From Mycteria americana (Eukaryota > Chordata > Aves > Ciconiiformes > Ciconiidae): a stretch of DNA of 64,000 bases. Location of the stretch: the NCBI RefSeq assembly GCF_035582795.1, contig NC_134365.1:76861635-76925634 (forward strand). Reading direction: 5' to 3'. Positions 59,346 to 64,000 of the stretch are shown piece by piece; the stretch's first letter is position 1; every line of letters begins with the position of its first letter. Made by a program: the position numbers and the translations under genes. Below the pieces are notes generated by a model. That model was not told the DNA's origin and did not search any database. It saw only the letters and a list, made by a program, of their open reading frames with translations.

Positions 59346-60790
59346 AAAAGGAACAGAGGAACAGCAAGAGCCATTCTGCAGGAACACAAGTGTTGCTTTG
59401 CCTTCTGCTTTCCTGTAAAGCCTATACCTTTGTATGAGGTGACCTGTGTTCCATGAAGAGTCTTTCTTACTGACAAGTCTTGCTCTATTTCTCAGTCAAG
59501 AGTGTGCTTAGCCCTCAGGACATGCTGCAAGACTATTCTGAAGGCTTTCTTGGTGGAAGAGGTTTGCTCCTAGAGAGGTTGTCGTCTTGTTCTCTTACTC
59601 TTGCCATAATTGATTTCATCTTGAAAGTGTATGAAACTGGGCTTTTTAAGATGATTATTATTTTTTTAATCTGGAAATTTGCCCATCCTTGCATGTTTAA
59701 CTGTAGCATAGCAGCTACGTACAGCCTTAGTATCTTTTAGAAACTTAAGCAGATATCCTCTGTTCCTTTTCCCTCTCACTTTCTTTTGCAGCTGGATATA
59801 GCTTTTGTCCACACCCTGCTTTTGCCTTTAACTAGGAAACCAGATAATTGAATCAAATCTCTGAGATTAATTTAGAGGAAAACACCACCCATTTTGAGTG
59901 AGCTTTCCCAGGCCAAGACTGGAGAATGATCTTCCATAGGGAACTAATGCCCATCACAAACCTCATTATCTTTCACCTAGGTGCATATCTTTTTATTTCC
60001 TTTTTCTTTTTGCCTTTCTCTTATCTTCCTGGAAGGGTGGATATGTGATTGTGTAGAAGGATCGTGTATATATACATATCCATAACAAAGCACTCCTCTG
60101 GTCACTCTTTAGCCCTAGAGGAGATGAGCAGTTGCGACGTTAAGCAATAGGCTGCAGGAAGACTCTCAGATTTCATGAAGATGAGGCTCTATGAGTTTGC
60201 CGCTGAAAGAGTTGTTTTTCTCTATACCTAAACCTCTAAATCTCAGAAGGATAAACCCCAGCTACCCACTTGCAGTGTATTTTTGTTATCAAAGTGATAT
60301 AAATGTTGAAATGCAAAAACACAGTTGTATTGACTGTTCTCCCCTAAAACAGTCTGATAATAAGGCAGAATGGTAATGTTTTTCTCTTTTCAGTTGTCCT
60401 TGTTACCACTGTAGGGATCAGGTGTTGCCATCATGGTTCCTTCATGAAATAATATTTATTTCTCCACCTTTGGTACCGATGGCCAGAGCTCCTGATGGTG
60501 GTAAGAGTATGGCACTACTCCATCCCCACCGTTCCAAAACTGCTTTCCAGCTTCAGGCACTAGGAAGATGGTACCATGTATTCCTTTCTTACATTGAGAG
60601 ACCGCACACATCTTTTCATCTTTGTGTATCCTGGGCCTCATCAAGGTAGTCTGCTTTATGTGCCAACAGCTGTCTCCTCCAGAAATCGTAGTTAAAGAAA
60701 TGAACTGTTGTAGTGGGATTTGAATGGGCAAACATCTGCTCTCCAGTATTGCATATACTAACAAGATGCACTACCTGCATTTGCAGCTTT

Positions 60791-60856
60791 TCAAGGCCAG
60801 AGGGATCTGTTGTGCTCATTAACCCTGACTACAGGCATTGTACAGGCCATAGCCGG
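60791..60856 (-). mobile_element. Ancient CR1 3'-end relic
   Basis: 'caaggccagagggatctgtt' then 'gtgctcattaaccctgac' and 'attgtacaggccatag' corresponds to the old amniote CR1 terminus 'aaggccagaagggaccattgtgatcatctagtctgacc ... aacacaggccatag'. Only the terminal 65 bases or so are recognisable. Confidence 0.5.
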
Positions 60857-61747
60857 TCATCGATGTTCTGCATCTCATTTAGCGGTCAGCTCCTTTGCTG
60901 GCACAGACTTATCATGTGTAATTACTATAGTTAATTTGATTGATGTGATCTAAAAAGAGCCTAGCAAGAGTCAGGGATTTGAACAGACATCAGTAAAAAG
61001 AAAAACAAACTTAGTGCCCTCTTTTCCTCCAGCATTCTCCAATGCAAAAGTCCCTCCTAGTTCCCAAAGGCAGAGCCCTCCTCTGCTCCTGCCTCCCTAG
61101 GCTCCTTAGAAAATAGAAAGGCTTTACAGCATCCCTAAAATTCAAGAGTAGAGTTTCTTGGATCAAAGCTGAAAATGTATTACAATTTCTAGGAAACTTT
61201 TGCAGGTGCCATGTTAGAAGCTCCTCCTCTTATTCTTTACTTCTGTCCTAAGTTGTGTCTCTTGGCCATGGAAGAGCCAGATGTAGAGAAATCCAATGTG
61301 GCTGAATTTTACTTTTAGACAGTTGTACATGTTTTGGAGTGGGACATATCTTTCATTAGACCCGAGTATAATTTTATGCAGAAAACCAATAACTAAAGAG
61401 GAAGCAGGTTTTTGGTCATTGACCTTGCTCTGTTTGCAATTATTTCATGATCATTGCAGCACAATATTTAGCATGGCCTTTTTTATGCCAGTTGATTTAG
61501 CAGATTTTAAAACAATGTTTTCTTGAATATGCCTGGATGCAAGTGCCTGCTAAAAGCTGAGAAAATGCTTAAGTGCACAGGAATGCAATTACTTCAGTAG
61601 AGAGAAGAGCTTCCTGGTTTTAGACACTTCTAAGAGGACAGATTTACAGCACTGTGAAACCTGGGGAGAGCCAGGAGAAAGGAAAGATACAAGTAAGCTA
61701 AAGCAACCTATGAAATGCCATTTCACTGCACAGCATTGTTAGCTTTT

Positions 61748-61802
61748 CAACAAGCTTGAAAAGCTTGTTGTCAGTAAGCTTGATTTATCTTGTTGTCAGT
61801 AA
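61748..61802. repeat. 10-bp hairpin overlapping a 14-base direct repeat
   Basis: Stem 61748-61757 (caacaagctt) with 61761-61770 (aagcttgttg), loop of three. The right arm is part of a 14-base unit cttgttgtcagtaa at 61764-61777, repeated exactly at 61789-61802. The mixture of inverted and direct repeats suggests local replication slippage or template switching. Confidence 0.85.
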
Positions 61803-62565
61803 ATTAAAATGCATCAATCCAGATGCTGCGGTAACCCTGGAAGAGAGGAATGGCTGCATGGGACTGCAAGTCTAGTTCCTTTGTCGTGTCTTGTGCTTCA
61901 TGTAGTTGCCCAGGGTATTCTCCTGAGCTGACCTCCCATTTGGAGCACTCCTTGGAAGACAGAGCAGTGTGTGGATACACCAGCACCTCTGTTCCCTTCC
62001 TGTTCCTAGCTCTAGCCCTCCGTCCTTGCTGATGGAGCAGAAGTACAACCTTCCTATTTTCTCCTCTCTCTTTACATGAGATTAATGGGGTGGGTAGGGG
62101 AGTCCTATCTTGCAGCCACACATGCATGCACAGTAAAGCAATTTGAGTGGGTACTGCTAAAACGCAAATGATTGGATTGTCTTAAAAAGCCCTTCTGCAA
62201 AGAAACTAAAATGAGTTATTTGAAAGGACTGAGCTCATGGAGGTTTTGGTATGTCATTGCAAGTCATTCAACACAGAGGGAGTGTTCCAAGTACTGGATG
62301 TCTCAAAATGTACTCCTAACTTTGGGACAGAGCTATTGATAGTAGAGCATAAAGAATGTAATTGTATCGCCAAAGGCTGAGGCAAGTGGAGCCGAGATGG
62401 AAGTGATCTTATTTTAGTGGGTTTGTGTTTCTAAACTTTAGGTTACCAGTCTCCCATTGTTAGTGAAAGCAAAGGTTATGCTGTTTCAATCAAAAGTTTC
62501 TTTCCTACTTGAAGTGGACAAAAGATTAACTCTAAAAGGAAGAAAACAAAGTGCATATACTTCAT

Positions 62566-62634
62566 ATAGGTGTAGATATACATAGTTTATATATATACAC
62601 CCATATACATATGTAGTTTTGTATATACACACAT
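62566..62634 (+). repeat. TA/CA-rich low-complexity tract
   Basis: Alternating purine-pyrimidine sequence with 'tttatatatatacaccc' and 'gtatatacacacattt'. A decayed microsatellite without further identity. Confidence 0.7.
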
Positions 62635-64000
62635 TTCACCCAGCCTGTATCTTTTCCCATCAGGGAAATGAATTTGTGTTTGTCAGCCATGCTTGCTGCT
62701 CATTGAAAGCAGCAAGAACAGAATCACGGCCGCTGTACATGGGAGACTTCTGCTGCTCGGCTTCGTTGAATAGCAGGAAATCCTGGAGTGCAGCACAACT
62801 CCAATATTCAGTTTTTATTCCATATTAGGAAATATTTCCTTATCATTACTGCGGGTATGTTGGAATGATTTGTGAGATTAATTTCTGTGAGCCAAATTAA
62901 AAGATGAGGGCCTGTCGCTTACTTCTGGCTTTTGGACAAACTCCACGGGAAGGAATGGAAGCTCAGCATGGGGAGGGGTGGCCCTTTTCAAACAACGCAG
63001 GTGAAACTAGCCTCACCAAAACTAGTTTAAAAGAAATTGTTTTAGCCTGGTGCAGTTCCTCAATCTGGGTTGCGCAGCTTCTTGTGCTGGCACAAAGCAC
63101 CGAGTGGCAGCGGGAAAGAAACAAACAGATGGTTTGGTGGAAAGTGGGACGGCTTCTTTCAGAAACAGTACTGGCTAATGCCAACTTACAGTGTGCATAC
63201 AACCGTAGCCTTTGCTGGGGAGGAGGTGGTTGGTGTTTTTCGGAGGGTTTTTTTGCCTAGTCCACTCAGAACTCAGGTATTTGTAGGTTTAGGAGTCTAC
63301 CCCAAGACAGGAAAGTAACTTCCTTGGCTTTGAAAGCACCTCTTTCTTGTGTGCACTGGGTGAAAAGCTCTCCTGGAGTGTAGGGGGCATGTTGGAGCCA
63401 GCCACTGACACCCTGAGCTGCTCTCTGGGCCTCGCAGTCCCCGGGGTTTCCCTGGTGTCATCAGTCCCAGAAACACAGCAGCCGCTGAGGCTGCAGGATC
63501 CGTGCAGCATTTGCATCCCCAAGTCCTGCATGTCTGTGAATGTCTCCTCGAGGTTTTCTCACGGTCATGGGGGCAGGGCACTGGAAGCATCCGCTCTTTT
63601 TTGGTTTACAAGCTGGGGCTGGGTGAGCCATGGAGTGCTCTTTGCTTTTAGCTGTGACTATAAGGGGCAACTCACCCAGACGCTCCATGGGGAAACCAAG
63701 AATGACTTAAAATGGCTAAAACATTTGAACATCTTTTGCTTTTAAATAGCAAAGCCTGTTCCAACAGGGCTAATTTTACTTGGTTTCTTAGTGCTACTTT
63801 AAATAGAAGAAATGTAATTCATTCTGTAACTTTAAAGTAGCAAAACTTCTTAGAACATAACGCACATTGTGGAATGAATAACAAAAGAAATGAAGTATAT
63901 AAATGAGGTAAATGAAATGCTAAAGTGTCAGTGACAGCTTGTTGTAGTCTTGTTATTTCATTTTCCCTTCTCAGATGAGGACTGTAAAAACTGGAGGGTG
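62635..64000. other. Unannotated non-coding sequence
   Basis: The 132-residue frame at 63347-63745 and the 118-residue frame at 62904-63260 show no domain, and no splice sites were paired with them. No repeat recognised. Confidence 0.4.

Larger units (their letters stand above)
41786..64000 (+). other. Probable long first intron (open at the right end)
   Basis: From the donor at 41786 to the window end I see no exon I trust. The plus strand reads T- and G-leaning in many lines (for example 48,480-48,560 and 53,460-53,520), as is usual for the sense strand of vertebrate introns, though I did not count it. Contents recognised are listed separately: homopolymer tracts, SINE and hAT-like remnants, an old CR1 end, candidate small exons and a possible enhancer. 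Everything else in this stretch is unannotated non-coding sequence. Confidence 0.45.

Noticed and set aside
59792..59850. Segment after a strong pyrimidine tract and TTTTGCAG
   Set aside because: The acceptor is very good but I found no convincing donor downstream, and all frames close soon after.
1..64000. tRNA, rRNA, CRISPR arrays, bacterial operons, phage or plasmid modules
   Set aside because: No intact A/B box pair with a cloverleaf, no regularly spaced repeats and no dense coding. The repeat content is vertebrate, so the search for a prokaryote-type system was dropped.

Overview
The window looks like nuclear DNA of a bird. The main evidence is several copies of the CR1 non-LTR retrotransposon: a well-preserved 5'-truncated copy at 5045-5656, two younger-looking copies in tandem at 26545-27532, and worn amniote-type CR1 relics. 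MIR/CORE-SINE-like fragments, hAT-like remnants, generally AT-rich sequence and one sharp CpG island fit the same picture. I see no bacterial, phage or plasmid features: no operons, no CRISPR array and no tRNA or rRNA genes.

Layout. Positions 1 to about 41,300 are non-coding. They hold relic and younger CR1s, MIR-like pieces, a probable LTR-derived stretch around 31,040-31,930 with a related GC-rich tract at 28,640-29,170, several perfect inverted repeats, and a few segments dense in homeodomain-, MEIS- or POU-type sites that could be conserved enhancers. At about 41,330-42,620 lies a CpG island with a GC box, a CCAAT box and a palindromic TCTCGCGAGA element. A consensus splice donor follows at 41,786. 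I read this as the promoter and untranslated first exon of a plus-strand gene. From about 42,620 to the end the sequence is T/G-leaning on the plus strand and non-coding, which fits a long first intron. It contains long A tracts, a 21-base G run, MIR- and hAT-like remnants and possible small cassette exons.

The only convincing protein-coding sequence is the C-terminal part of the CR1 reverse-transcriptase ORF. All other long open frames are unrelated to any protein I recognise, or come from CpG-island composition. The host gene cannot be named because no coding exon falls in the window. I found no sign of an undescribed multi-gene system. The least explained items are the run of four perfect hairpins at 34,592-34,715, a well-formed non-coding exon at 33,494-33,615, and the promoter architecture. 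All family assignments are from pattern recognition; no database search, CpG count or fold was computed.
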